A stretch of DNA of 64,000 bases from Rufibacter glacialis (GTDB taxonomy: Bacteria > Bacteroidota > Bacteroidia > Cytophagales > Hymenobacteraceae): contig NZ_VKKZ01000010.1 of assembly GCF_008271745.1 (NCBI RefSeq), positions 835,677 to 899,676 on the forward strand. Reading direction: 5' to 3'. Position numbers and translations under genes: made by a program. This document shows, piece by piece, positions 17,330-26,556 of this stretch. The first letter of the stretch is position 1; each line of letters begins with the position of its first letter. Under the pieces are notes generated by a model that saw only the letters and a list, made by a program, of their open reading frames with translations, had not been told where the DNA came from and searched no databases.

Positions 17330-18289
17330 ATGATGAGAAGGTTGATGCTTAAATCTTTGTATGTGGTGGCCTTGCTTAAATACCCTAGTATGCGCGATGA
17401 TCTTCGGTATTTTGTAAGGGATAATTACTTCTGTAGGATAAACCAGTTTAAGTTTTTATTTAAAGACTACCTTCAGAAAAAGAAGTATAAAGTCACTAAT
17501 TACCAGGGTGAGTTTGATCAGGAGTTGCGCTATGTCTTGCCTTTTGCCTACTGGCATTTCTTAAATGGAACGTTAGCAAAAACGATCTCTTCCAAAGATA
17601 CCAAAGAGCTGTACTTCTTTAGTGAGAACCACGAGGAGCGGTATGAAAAGCGCATCTGGACGGAAACTTATAACTATTATGATGTGCCCAATATGACCCA
17701 CAGCGCTTCTTTCAATTTTAAGAAATGGGCACCGGTTCCGTATAAAGCACACTATGCCAATTCAGTTTTTAAGTATGACAAGCCAGTATTGGTCATTGCC
17801 AATAAGTATAACATAGAGTGGGATCAGCCCCCAATTAATTTTTTTGACATCCCTACCCTAGATAAAATACTCACCAGATACAAGAACAAGTACCAGATCA
17901 TCTACAACAGACCACTGTCCTCGCAGATAGTTTTAGATAACAGTGAGGTGTTGGATCTAAAGGAACATGCCTGGATTAAGGAAAAGCACCCCGAGGTGAT
18001 TCTGATGAATGATCTGTACGACCAACATTTGGGAACTACGGTCAATAATTATAACCACTTGCAACTCATGGTTTATGCCAATGCAGACAGATTCCTTTCC
18101 ATACATGGGGGGACCGCCATTTTAGCGTGCTGCTTTGGGGGAACCAATATTATTCTATCTAACCCTAAATGGGGCATGGAGGCCATATTCAATGAGTACG
18201 CTACCATCATGCCTAAGCTTTCCGGGGCGAAAGTAATCCATGCCCGAAACAGGCAGGAAGTCCTTCAGTATGTCTATGAAAATTATTGA
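17330..18289 (+). CDS. Uncharacterised protein of the polysaccharide locus, possibly a glycosyltransferase
   Basis: A 319-residue protein with no signal peptide and no clear membrane helix beyond a weak one near residues 6-16. I do not recognise the family. The C-terminal part (ADRFLSIHGGTAILACCFGGTNIIL, then NPKWGMEAI) resembles the donor-binding end of GT-B or GT61-like enzymes, in which an HG-G motif is followed by a small-residue loop. There is no N-terminal DxD. Its place between the flippase and a GT4-like gene fits a glycosyltransferase or a modifying enzyme. The two adjacent ATGs (17330, 17333) are equivalent. Confidence 0.6.
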   Translation: MMRRLMLKSLYVVALLKYPSMRDDLRYFVRDNYFCRINQFKFLFKDYLQKKKYKVTNYQGEFDQELRYVLPFAYWHFLNGTLAKTISSKDTKELYFFSENHEERYEKRIWTETYNYYDVPNMTHSASFNFKKWAPVPYKAHYANSVFKYDKPVLVIANKYNIEWDQPPINFFDIPTLDKILTRYKNKYQIIYNRPLSSQIVLDNSEVLDLKEHAWIKEKHPEVILMNDLYDQHLGTTVNNYNHLQLMVYANADRFLSIHGGTAILACCFGGTNIILSNPKWGMEAIFNEYATIMPKLSGAKVIHARNRQEVLQYVYENY

Positions 18290-18371
18290 TTCTGCCTCCT
18301 TGAATAAAACGCTAGTACACAAGGCTCCGGCCCATGATTGAAGTTTTGACCCTTTTATAGAGTAGAACCAG

Positions 18372-19610
18372 ATGAACAGAAAGTATGATATTGTGTTGGT
18401 TAGTACGTCGCGGTGGGATAATCCCTATTCTTCGGTAGGCTTCAGCTTTGCCAAAGAGTTCTCAAAAAACAACCGTGTGTTCTACATAGATCACCCTATT
18501 TCTGTCAAAGAGTTCTTGTCTGAGTACTCCAAAGGGGAAATGATCAAATCCCGGAAGCCGGCCCTTCTCTATGGCAAAAACAAATACCGCAAGATTGACG
18601 GGGCTTCTGATAACCTAACCATTGTGACTCCCAAGCTTACTTTACCCATCAATTGGTTGGGGGAAGGGGTAGTGTATAATTATCTGTCAAAACTGAATGA
18701 CAGAATTGTCTATTCCACCATTAGGGAATTGATCAAGGACTATAATATCAAAGAGTATGTATTCTTTAATTCCTATGATCCGTTTTTCTTTGTCAACTTC
18801 CCTCAAGACATAAAACCCACCATAAAGGTCTATCAGACCATTGATGACATCAGCCAGGAAGCATACATAGCGAGACATGGCATCCGGTTAGAGAAGGAGC
18901 AGGCCTCTGGCGCAGATGTCACGCTGGCCACTTCCAGGGAATTGAGCCGGATCATGTCTAAGTATTCAAAGAAGGTATTCTGTGTTCCTAACGCTGCTGA
19001 CTTCAGTCTTTTTCAGCGCGCGGTAAATGAGGAGCTGCCAAAGCCAACAGAGTTAATAGGAATAGACAAAAAGGTCATTACCTATACCGGTAATATAGGA
19101 ACCCGTATTAATTATTCTATTCTGATGAAGGTGGTGAAGGCCCATCCTGATAAGATCCTGATGATGGTGGGGCCTACCAGCACCGATGACTACAAGAAGG
19201 TAGGGCTAGAGAAGTTCCCCAACGTTATTTTCACTGGGGCTAAAGATATAAATGAGTTGCCAGCCTACCTGCAACACAGCGATTGTCTGCTTATTCCTTT
19301 TGAATACAGTTTGCTGACCAAAAGTATTTATCCACTCAAGGTAAATGAATACCTGACAGCAGGTAAACCGGTTATCTCTACCGCTTTTTCAGATGATATA
19401 AAAGATTTTCAAGACGTAGCCTACATCGCAGAGAACGAAGACCAGTTTGTCTCCATGGTTGACCTAGCCCTTCAGGAAGATTCTGACGAATTAGTGGAGA
19501 AACGCATCAAAAAAGCGATGACCAATACCTGGGAGGCACGGGTACACCAGTTCTGGAACATTATTGAGGAGGTAGAAATGGCACAAGAGAAAACCGGTGC
19601 CTTGTACTAA
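18372..19610 (+). CDS. GT-B glycosyltransferase (GT1/GT4, TuaH-like)
   Basis: A 412-residue protein without membrane segments. The N-terminal domain starts YDIVLVSTSRWDNPYSSVGFS. The C-terminal domain has ITYTGNIGTRINYSIL, LMMVGPT, GAKDINELPAYLQHSDCLLIPF and the acidic donor-site region KSIYPLKVNEYLTAGKPVIST, where the E (KVNEYL) is the usual retaining GT-B glutamate. The whole resembles TuaH-like enzymes. It likely adds a hexose or similar sugar in the cytoplasm to the growing repeat unit. Confidence 0.87.
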   Translation: MNRKYDIVLVSTSRWDNPYSSVGFSFAKEFSKNNRVFYIDHPISVKEFLSEYSKGEMIKSRKPALLYGKNKYRKIDGASDNLTIVTPKLTLPINWLGEGVVYNYLSKLNDRIVYSTIRELIKDYNIKEYVFFNSYDPFFFVNFPQDIKPTIKVYQTIDDISQEAYIARHGIRLEKEQASGADVTLATSRELSRIMSKYSKKVFCVPNAADFSLFQRAVNEELPKPTELIGIDKKVITYTGNIGTRINYSILMKVVKAHPDKILMMVGPTSTDDYKKVGLEKFPNVIFTGAKDINELPAYLQHSDCLLIPFEYSLLTKSIYPLKVNEYLTAGKPVISTAFSDDIKDFQDVAYIAENEDQFVSMVDLALQEDSDELVEKRIKKAMTNTWEARVHQFWNIIEEVEMAQEKTGALY

Positions 19611-19765
19611 TATTTATTTATCATTATATTTCATAAATATACCTACTAAACTGTCTGATACTTAAGCTATTTGGTGGAATCCTTTTCCCTTTGGAGGAGG
19701 CTGCGTCTCTTGAAGTGGTATGAGATTTCTGACTAGATGTTAAGTAAGCGCAAGCCTAAAAAGAT

Positions 19766-20761
19766 ATGAGAGAAGCAGATACCATAACGATGATGTGTGT
19801 GTGTGATGATCACTATTTCGTGCTGTTAGCTGCTTTAGTAAAATCAATTGAGGTCAATCATATTACAAGTGAACACCTGCTGTTTTACATTGTGGAAGAC
19901 TCTGTCTCAGAGCAGAACAGAAACAAGCTGCTGGCTTCCATTGATGAAACAAAAACCTCCTTGCGCTTTGTCAAAATGGAGGAGTTTGCCCCCAAGAATG
20001 TAAAACTGCCGGTAGACACCAGCTCTTACCCTTCCAATATCTACATGCGCCTCTTTATTCCTTATTTCTTACCTAAGGAAATGGAGAAGGTGATTTATTT
20101 AGATGTAGATATGATTGTATTGAAAGACATTAGTATTCTGTGGCACCAAGAGATGGGGAAGAACATCATAGCGGCCGTGCAGGACCCCTGGGTGAAGATA
20201 GTGAGTAGGTGGGGTGGGGTAGAGAATTACCAGGAGTTCAACCTGCAGGAACAGGCCAAGTATTTTAATACCGGCCTTTTGATCATGGATCTGAAAAAAT
20301 GGCGCGATAACGATGTTACCACCAAAGTGATACGTTGTGTGAATGAGAATAAAGAGCATGCCCATTTCCCAGACCAATATGGATTGAATGTGGTACTCGC
20401 CAATGACTGGATGGAGCTTGATCCTCTATGGAACTGTTTCGCCTACCATGAAGGTCATCATCCTTATCTGATCCACTTCTCCGGAAGGAAGCCTATCTAC
20501 AGGTCTTATAATTTCAAAGAAGAATATAGGGCTATCTTTTTTGAATACCTGAAAATGACCAGGTGGTCAGAGTTCAGGCCTATTGGGGAAACAAAGAGGT
20601 ACCTTAAAAAACTAAGTAACTTTATCAATAAGTTGGGTAAGTTCAAAAGTAATCCAATTATAACCAATGTTAGCTCTAGTAATAGATATAAGATCATGGT
20701 TGACAGAGTGAAAAATATCTATAAATTCAAGATAATTAGTATCATAAATTTAATTCTTTGA
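19766..20761 (+). CDS. Glycosyltransferase family 8
   Basis: A 331-residue protein. It begins ITMMCVCDDHYFVLLAALVKSI (the GT8 N-terminal pattern), then YMRLFIPYFLP, the DxD motif in KVIYLDVDMIVLKDI (about 112-114), YFNTGLLIMDLKKWR, HFPDQYGLNVVL and LIHFSGRKPI. These are all family hallmarks of LgtC/WaaJ-type retaining galactosyl- or glucosyltransferases. The basic, hydrophobic C-terminal 60 residues may attach it to the membrane. Its stop overlaps the TTG start of the GtrA gene. Confidence 0.92.
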   Translation: MREADTITMMCVCDDHYFVLLAALVKSIEVNHITSEHLLFYIVEDSVSEQNRNKLLASIDETKTSLRFVKMEEFAPKNVKLPVDTSSYPSNIYMRLFIPYFLPKEMEKVIYLDVDMIVLKDISILWHQEMGKNIIAAVQDPWVKIVSRWGGVENYQEFNLQEQAKYFNTGLLIMDLKKWRDNDVTTKVIRCVNENKEHAHFPDQYGLNVVLANDWMELDPLWNCFAYHEGHHPYLIHFSGRKPIYRSYNFKEEYRAIFFEYLKMTRWSEFRPIGETKRYLKKLSNFINKLGKFKSNPIITNVSSSNRYKIMVDRVKNIYKFKIISIINLIL

Positions 20762-21159
20762 ACTCGAGGGTTGTTTTCTCCAAAGCCGCTCTACAAGCAG
20801 TCCGGTTTGTACTAGTGGGTGCCTTCTGTGCAGCATTTGACTTTTTGCTCTATGCGTTGATGGTAGAATTCCTAGGGGTTTACTATGTCTTTGCTACGGT
20901 CTTTTCTACGGTAATAGCCATTGTCCTAAATTATTTTCTGACTAGAAAATGGGTTTTTAGCAGTAGCAAATATTCGTTTAAGTATGAGTTCTCCTCCTTC
21001 GTTTTGTTTTCCCTGGTAGGTTTGCTCCTTAACCTCGGGCTGATTTTGCTTTTTGTGGAGAAGATCCAGATGAATCCTTTATTAGGGAAATTACTGGCCA
21101 TTGGGTTGGTTTCTGTTTTTAACTACTTTTCCAAAAAGAAGCTTGTTTTTGGAGAATAG
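20758..21159 (+). CDS. GtrA family membrane protein
   Basis: A 133-residue protein with four hydrophobic helices, matching GtrA (FVLVGAFCAAFDFLLYALMV at the start, then VLNYFLTRKWVFSS and LVSVFNYFSKKKLVF at the end). GtrA-type proteins are thought to flip or assist polyprenyl-phosphate-linked sugars. The start is TTG at 20758, overlapping the stop of the GT8 gene (TTGA); no nearer ATG would keep the first helix. It ends the + polysaccharide cluster. Its usual partner, a GtrB-like glycosyltransferase, is not adjacent but one exists at 54223. Confidence 0.85.
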   Translation: MNSRVVFSKAALQAVRFVLVGAFCAAFDFLLYALMVEFLGVYYVFATVFSTVIAIVLNYFLTRKWVFSSSKYSFKYEFSSFVLFSLVGLLLNLGLILLFVEKIQMNPLLGKLLAIGLVSVFNYFSKKKLVFGE

Positions 21160-21808
21160 AATAGAGCGTTATCCAGGTCAGGCTATCCGTCAAGCTGGGG
21201 TGAAAGTTCCTGATCATCAAGATGATCTCCGAAAGAATTTCTCTCAGATCCTAATGCCTGCCTGCTTCGCTACCATTCTGTCATCTGGACCCAGGCCAAA
21301 CCAGCACTTTTCCTTCCGTCAGCTTTCTGGATTATTTACGCTCCCTAGAAACTAAGGCTTCAAGTTGCTACTACAGCAACAGCTTGAGAGCAGAATCCTT
21401 TACCTTGTGTTTTTTAGGTGCTGCCAGGCACCTTTCTCGTTTTCAACCATTATAGTTTGCCATTGGTGTGCATCTGGCAAAGAGCAAGAAAGCAAGAGAT
21501 CTGGGCCTCGTTTTTGGAAACTATGCAAAAAAGGTCGAGGCCTCAATTTATTTTTAAGTCACCCTGTGAACTGAGCTGTCTGCACCACCTTAAGCAAGGT
21601 AACTGCCTCAGACAAACGAAAGCACTTAGGGCCAATGCTGGCTAAAGGTGCTTCCTTTGGCCCAAGGCAATTGCCTCTTTGTAAGGCATGGTGGTAGAAA
21701 GGTTTTATCCAGCAAGTAAGGTGTGTGAAGTCGATCTTTTTCCTTCCCCTATTCCCATTGGAAGGACTGCTAGAACTGGTTAGGTAAGGCTGAAAAGGAA
21801 ATGAAAAC
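21160..21808. other. Non-coding gap between converging clusters
   Basis: About 650 bp with several short open frames but none with protein-like composition or family similarity. It may hold decayed sequence; nothing is recognisable. Confidence 0.45.
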
Positions 21809-21841
21809 ACGTCTGCCTTGCCAACCTGGCAAGGCAGACGT
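21809..21841 (-). terminator. Strong terminator hairpin for the - strand cluster
   Basis: A perfect 15-bp inverted repeat (ACGTCTGCCTTGCCA / TGGCAAGGCAGACGT) with a 3-nt loop. It lies 17 bp past the stop of the HTTM-like gene. Read on the - strand it is followed by a T-rich run (GTTTTCATTT), so it fits an intrinsic terminator for that cluster. Confidence 0.8.
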
Positions 21842-21858
21842 TTCAATTATGAAGAGGA

Positions 21859-23349
21859 TCAATGGGTGCACTCTTGTTCACCGTTTTTCATGAAATGCCG
21901 GAAGTCCATGACCTTGTCCAGTGCGTAAGACCCCGAGAGCAATTCGTGGGTAGCGCTTGCTTTGCTTAGTTCAAAGGTGCTTTTTTCTCCATTCCGGAGG
22001 TAGGTGACCTGGGCGGGTAAATGCTTCTTCACGTGTTTCCTGAACTGGAAGAAAACCAGCAATTTTCCTTCGTCAGCCATTCTCTGCAGGTACGGGTCTG
22101 AGGAGGAGACAATTTCTACTACATCTTTTTGGTAGTCAAATATCTGTGTGCTGATGGGGGCAAGGAGGTGGTTGGTGACGCCTCCTTCGGTGCGTAAATT
22201 GGAGAACATGGCGTAAGATGATTCTGTTTTCAAACCTAAATATGGGCTGAGGCCATTGAGAAAGGTGATCAAAGGGAGTAACAAGAGCGTGTAATGGGCG
22301 AAGGAAAAGGCGCCTTTTTCTTCCGTGTCATCTTTCGTTCTCATAGACAGGATAAAGATGATCATAAAGGAAACACTGTAGGCGGTCCAGATGACGTGGC
22401 GGAAATAATCTTGGAAGGCCCTAGTGTAAATGTTGATCAAGGCCAACGCGAACAGGATGGAGAAGGTGAAGAGGGCAAAGTTCACCAAGTTGAATTGAAG
22501 CAGCCTGTTCTTAAGGACTGATTTTCGTTTAATGGTCTGGCTGTAAAAAGAATAGATTTTGTTGCTGAAATTGGTGCTGGTGAACAAAAAGTAAAGGGCC
22601 AAGATAGTCGCCGAGAAGTCATAGAATCCATTCAAGGGGTTGTAGGCTAAAACCCAATGGAACACCAAGCCCAGCAAAATGCCCCAATACCGAGTTCTCC
22701 GGAGGCAAAGGAGCAGCGGGATCAAGGCTTCAATGGTTAGGGTCAGGTATATGTTAAGCGCCAACAAGGTCTTGCTGGTGGGCAGAATGTCATAATAGCT
22801 GTTCTGGAGCAACAGAAACCTGACGGCGCAACTGGCCTCAGTGTCTAAGAACCCGGAGTTTAATTTATGGAAGATGGCAAAAAAATAGAGGACTATAACC
22901 TCCATTTTCACCAAGGGGGCGAAAATATTCATCAACTCCACCTTGTCAATAAAGAAGCTTCTGCGCTTTATAATGAGGTAAATATAGGATTGGATTATGG
23001 TGAGGTTGACGAAAGCCGCTATTACCCAGTGGTTTGAAGTCCTGGGCATGTCTGTGGCTGCCTGGTAGATCTGTAAAGAAATAAAGATCAACAGCCTTAC
23101 CGTGGAAGAAGGTTTTGCTATGAGGGTAATAGCTGAGGCCGTCAGCAGAAAGAAGGTAAGGTTAATGGAGAACCCATTAAAGTTGGCCATGTGAAAGATA
23201 GAGGCAATGGCCCAAAGGCAACAGAAGATCTTATACTTAAGGTGCGAGGCAAAGTATTTCCCGGGCGAGTTGACCTCACTTAAGTAGTTGTAGTAATTGA
23301 TCTCTTTGCCGGTTAAGGCTTTCTTCAAGGTTAAAGGTGGGCTGCTCAT
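21859..23349 (-). CDS. HTTM-like (vitamin K-dependent gamma-carboxylase-related) membrane protein
   Basis: A 496-residue integral membrane protein with about 8-9 helices in the first 370 residues and a soluble C-terminal domain. Stretches such as VLYFFAIFHKLNSGFLD and LVFHWVLAYNPLNGFYDFS resemble the HTTM domain found in vitamin K-dependent gamma-carboxylases and many bacterial proteins of unknown role. The C-terminal 120 residues (from about 375) carry no recognised motif. It is the last gene before a strong terminator and is 172 bp after a Tat-signal protein. It may be an electron-transfer or quinol-linked partner of the flavoprotein upstream; that is speculation from position. Confidence 0.65.
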   Translation of the reverse strand: MSSPPLTLKKALTGKEINYYNYLSEVNSPGKYFASHLKYKIFCCLWAIASIFHMANFNGFSINLTFFLLTASAITLIAKPSSTVRLLIFISLQIYQAATDMPRTSNHWVIAAFVNLTIIQSYIYLIIKRRSFFIDKVELMNIFAPLVKMEVIVLYFFAIFHKLNSGFLDTEASCAVRFLLLQNSYYDILPTSKTLLALNIYLTLTIEALIPLLLCLRRTRYWGILLGLVFHWVLAYNPLNGFYDFSATILALYFLFTSTNFSNKIYSFYSQTIKRKSVLKNRLLQFNLVNFALFTFSILFALALINIYTRAFQDYFRHVIWTAYSVSFMIIFILSMRTKDDTEEKGAFSFAHYTLLLLPLITFLNGLSPYLGLKTESSYAMFSNLRTEGGVTNHLLAPISTQIFDYQKDVVEIVSSSDPYLQRMADEGKLLVFFQFRKHVKKHLPAQVTYLRNGEKSTFELSKASATHELLSGSYALDKVMDFRHFMKNGEQECTH

Positions 23350-23521
23350 CTAGTTTCTGTTTTTAAGCCCTGTTCAAAAAGTAGCCTCTTTTCCAAGCGA
23401 TAATTAATGCCGCAAGGGCAATTGCCTGGGTAAGAAGAAGTCTGTACAGAGCGGATGTGGCGAGTATTGATTTACCGGTGCTTTTTCAAGGATTAAAAGA
23501 ACATGGGGATAGCCTATTATT

Positions 23522-23950
23522 TTACATAGGCGGCTGGGGGTAATAAGAAGCGGAAAAAGGATTACCACAGGGCCGTGCATAGGGGGTATAGACCCCCAGG
23601 TATTTGACAAGCCTTGTTTCATCCATCTTGTTCAAGAAGAAATCAGTGGATAAAAGGTAATGCTGAACCAAGTCTGTGACCATCTGAGAATTTTTGATGT
23701 TGAGGCGTAGATAGTAGATAGACTTGAGGTTGATCTGAGCCCTTAGGTTATCCTTGATGTAATGCGACTTGAAATAATCTTTTACAAACTGCTCTACCCC
23801 ATTTTTATCTAGCTTAAGGTAGTGGAGCTCCTTCATGATGACCCCAACTGCGGCTTCCTGGTTGGAAGTATAGACATACCCTAAACTAGGAACTGTTACC
23901 ATCACTGCCCCAGCAAAGCCTGTTACCTTAAGAAATGATCGTCTGTTCAT
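23522..23950 (-). CDS. Tat-exported small subunit of a membrane dehydrogenase (gluconate dehydrogenase subunit 3-like)
   Basis: A 142-residue protein with a twin-arginine signal (NRRSFLKVTGFAGAVMVTVPSLGY). The mature part is helical and has no cofactor motif. Size, signal and position next to a GMC flavoprotein match the small gamma-type subunit of FAD glucose/gluconate dehydrogenases, which carries the folded flavoprotein through the Tat pore. It is 92 bp after the flavoprotein gene. The family link rests on context and layout more than on sequence motifs. Confidence 0.65.
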   Translation of the reverse strand: MNRRSFLKVTGFAGAVMVTVPSLGYVYTSNQEAAVGVIMKELHYLKLDKNGVEQFVKDYFKSHYIKDNLRAQINLKSIYYLRLNIKNSQMVTDLVQHYLLSTDFFLNKMDETRLVKYLGVYTPYARPCGNPFSASYYPQPPM

Positions 23951-24042
23951 ATGCTATTCTTCTTGTTTTATAGGTTTTCAGGTACCAGCAGATTTTGGAA
24001 TGCTGCCTTGGTTCCTTTGTTGGCCTCTCGTCATCTTTTCTC

Positions 24043-25479
24043 TCAAAAGGTTTTATCTGCAGCATAGAGGGACAAGGCAGATAAAGTGAGGGTAGGGTTG
24101 GCGGGTGTGTACGTTGTAAAGCTTCCGCTGCCCAGTACAAACAGGTTCCGGTATTGGTGGTGCCGCAGGTGTTGGTCTACCACACCTTCAGCAGGGCTCC
24201 TGCTCATTCTGGTAGAGCCTAGAATGTGGGCCTCAGATTCAAAAGGGGCAGCATATTCTATCCGTTCCACAGGAAGGCAAGACAAAATGCCTGGCACCTT
24301 GGCTTTCATATGCTCAATTCCCCGCCAGGCATACGCGGAAGGACCTTTAAAATGGATGGCAGGTCTAAGGGGATCCTGGGTAGTAGAAACGTAGTTATGC
24401 GCTTCTGGCAAATCCTCAAACACCATTCTGAATTGAGCAATGTGCCGCCATTTTCCCTGCTCTAACCTAAAGTAGGGTGCATTATTGGATTCCATGAGGC
24501 AAGCGGCCACATCTCTTCTGTGCTGCCCATCATATAGCATATACCCATTGGCGTTAACCCAAGTGCTGCCTCCTGTGTTCTCTAAGTTCTCTAAGTACAC
24601 GGTGGCCAATAACCCGATCTGCTCCCCTATGCCTTGGCCCGTGAAAGGATTGGTGTCACCAGAGTTCAACAGAAGGTTGGCGTTGAACAGGGCATTGGTG
24701 CCAAGTGCTATCACTTCTGCTGCTACATGGAATTCTCTTTCATCCTTAAGATAGTTTACTCTTCTGGCAACGTTTTGCTCCAGGTCCAGGCTATAAACCT
24801 GGGCCCCATATAATAGCTCAACCCGTGGGTCTTCATACACGCCCATGGCTGAATTCTCAATGGTGAATTTGGCATTCACCGGGCATACGTGACACACCGT
24901 GCTGGCACAGCAGGCGCCTCTGCCTTTTGTGGCTACACTGGCCCGGGCAGTAGGCTGAGGCACGTATAAGTTCCCGTATTCTTGATGCAGGATCCTGTCA
25001 ACGGTACTGAAGGAATGGGGGGGCAAGGGGTACGGCGACTTCTTAGGGAAAGGGGTTTGGGCTGGCCCCGAGATAGACATGAGCTCCTCCACCTGGGTGT
25101 AGTAAGGATCCAGGTCATCATAGGCTATGGGCCAGTCCTTTCCAATGCCGTACAAGGTATTCATCTTGAAGTCAGAGGGCATAAAGCGGGGCGTACACCC
25201 GTACCAGCAATTGGAACTTCCGCCAAAACCTTGGGTGAAAACCCAACCTTTCTTTTTATTATGGTTGTCAAAAGTGCTGTCAGAGTCTGGGTTAAATGAA
25301 GCATATGGGGTGGCTTCCCCTCTTTTCTCTTTTACCCGTTCTGCGTGAGGGAACAAATGGCCCTTTTCCAATACCAGAACCTTGGCCTTGGGTGAGGCTT
25401 TCTTTAAGTATTGATGCAGGAAAAACGTGGATGCGAAACCTGTGCCTACCACCACCAGATCATAAGACGCTTGTTTCAT
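24043..25479 (-). CDS. GMC family FAD oxidoreductase with a cysteine cluster motif
   Basis: A 478-residue flavoprotein. The N-terminal FAD motif is VVVGTGFASTF (about 9-19); GFGGSSNCWYG follows near 84-95. C190-C191-x4-C196-x2-C199 matches the spacing of the three cysteines that bind a [3Fe-4S] cluster in FAD-dependent glucose dehydrogenase. The C-terminal GMC end has the catalytic pair H418 (EAHILGSTRM) and N461 (PANPTLTLSAL). It has no signal peptide of its own, so export would rely on the adjacent Tat-signal small subunit. It should oxidise an alcohol, perhaps a sugar, with electrons leaving through the iron-sulfur centre. No cytochrome gene is nearby. The upstream UbiA gene suggests a lipid-linked substrate, which is inference. 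Confidence 0.85.
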   Translation of the reverse strand: MKQASYDLVVVGTGFASTFFLHQYLKKASPKAKVLVLEKGHLFPHAERVKEKRGEATPYASFNPDSDSTFDNHNKKKGWVFTQGFGGSSNCWYGCTPRFMPSDFKMNTLYGIGKDWPIAYDDLDPYYTQVEELMSISGPAQTPFPKKSPYPLPPHSFSTVDRILHQEYGNLYVPQPTARASVATKGRGACCASTVCHVCPVNAKFTIENSAMGVYEDPRVELLYGAQVYSLDLEQNVARRVNYLKDEREFHVAAEVIALGTNALFNANLLLNSGDTNPFTGQGIGEQIGLLATVYLENLENTGGSTWVNANGYMLYDGQHRRDVAACLMESNNAPYFRLEQGKWRHIAQFRMVFEDLPEAHNYVSTTQDPLRPAIHFKGPSAYAWRGIEHMKAKVPGILSCLPVERIEYAAPFESEAHILGSTRMSRSPAEGVVDQHLRHHQYRNLFVLGSGSFTTYTPANPTLTLSALSLYAADKTF

Positions 25480-25536
25480 AACCAGAAGAATAGTGTAAGT
25501 CTGCTCACGGCGGGTAGCATGCTGCGAAATTTTAGC

Positions 25537-26556
25537 TTAGAAGGAGTGTTTCAGGAACCAGTTCAACGACGGGATTTCTATGTACACCAATGCCATCAGC
25601 AGCAGCGTGAAAAACACCACGTAGAGCATGAAAGAGGTCTCTTTGTGCAGCTTTTCCGGCCCTTGTACCACAGAGTCTTTTTGAAGGCCAATCTTCAGAT
25701 ACCAGGCAAATAATAAGGCAAAGAAGGGGAAGCTGATAAGGAGTTCCACCTTGTTCTTGATCAGGAAAATACCCAGGAAAAAGGCCGACGTAAGGGCGTA
25801 GAAGAACATGGAGATCAAGAGGCTGTTCTCTGTGTAGCGCTTGAAAGATTTGCGGTACAAGCCCGCTAGTGCCGGATTGTTGATGTAGCGGTACTCAGCA
25901 AACCTTTTGGTGGCCATTAGAAAGGCGCCTCCCATCCAATAGGCGAGAATGATACTGCTAGGTGGAATAAAGGCCCAGGCCGGATCAAGCAAACTGGCGG
26001 GAAGCAAGGCCGCGGGCACGAAAATGAACCAACCCAGCGCTAACCGGATAGGGTTATTCACCGACTCAGAAAGTACATCCAAGTACACCCGTTCTTTGGT
26101 GCGGATAGGCCTTACGTTGTACATGATGCCCATAAAAAGCAGAAAGGCTTCCAAGGCTAGAAACTGAAGGGAGATAAAGTAGGAAAGGCCTAATCCAAGA
26201 GCGGCAAGGGCAACATATTCTGAATACACTATGGCAGGGCTTAGAATGGTCACTACCGCAGATCGTTTCTTTTTCTCTGGGTGATACCGGTCAAATTCGG
26301 CATCTAAGTATTCATTGATGGTGTAATTGGCAGAGGCGATAAGACAGGTGCTGGCAATGCCCACCAGAATCCGGAAAAGAAGCTCAAAGTCTAAGGGGGT
26401 GTCGTATACCAAAAATGCAAAAAGCATACCCGGTAACATAAAGATGTTTTTAAACCAATGATCTGGCCTGGCAATAGCGACATATTCCTTAAAACCAGCC
26501 GGTTTGAGTACAATCTCCTGTTTGGGGGCCTCTGGAAAAGTAAATGCTGAATTCAT
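25537..26556 (-). CDS. UbiA family prenyltransferase, decaprenyl-phosphate phosphoribosyltransferase-like
   Basis: A 339-residue membrane protein with about 8-9 helices. The first acidic motif is N81-E-x2-D85-x3-D89-R-YHPEKKKR; the HP-x-K-x2-R extension is typical of the phosphoribosyl-diphosphate-using branch (DPPR synthase) rather than ubiquinone-type UbiA. The second motif region is YNVRPIRTKERVYLDVLSE (about 146-164). The N-terminal RPDHWFKN is also typical. If so, it would move a phospho-pentose to polyprenyl phosphate at the inner membrane. A flavoprotein oxidoreductase follows 57 bp later, and a HAD phosphatase lies 590 bp upstream on the same strand. The family is firm; the substrate is inferred. 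Confidence 0.82.
   Translation of the reverse strand: MNSAFTFPEAPKQEIVLKPAGFKEYVAIARPDHWFKNIFMLPGMLFAFLVYDTPLDFELLFRILVGIASTCLIASANYTINEYLDAEFDRYHPEKKKRSAVVTILSPAIVYSEYVALAALGLGLSYFISLQFLALEAFLLFMGIMYNVRPIRTKERVYLDVLSESVNNPIRLALGWFIFVPAALLPASLLDPAWAFIPPSSIILAYWMGGAFLMATKRFAEYRYINNPALAGLYRKSFKRYTENSLLISMFFYALTSAFFLGIFLIKNKVELLISFPFFALLFAWYLKIGLQKDSVVQGPEKLHKETSFMLYVVFFTLLLMALVYIEIPSLNWFLKHSF

Noticed and set aside
21101..21846. Short ORFs past the GtrA gene
   Set aside because: Overlapping frames in both directions with cysteine/serine-rich, unlikely products; treated as non-coding.
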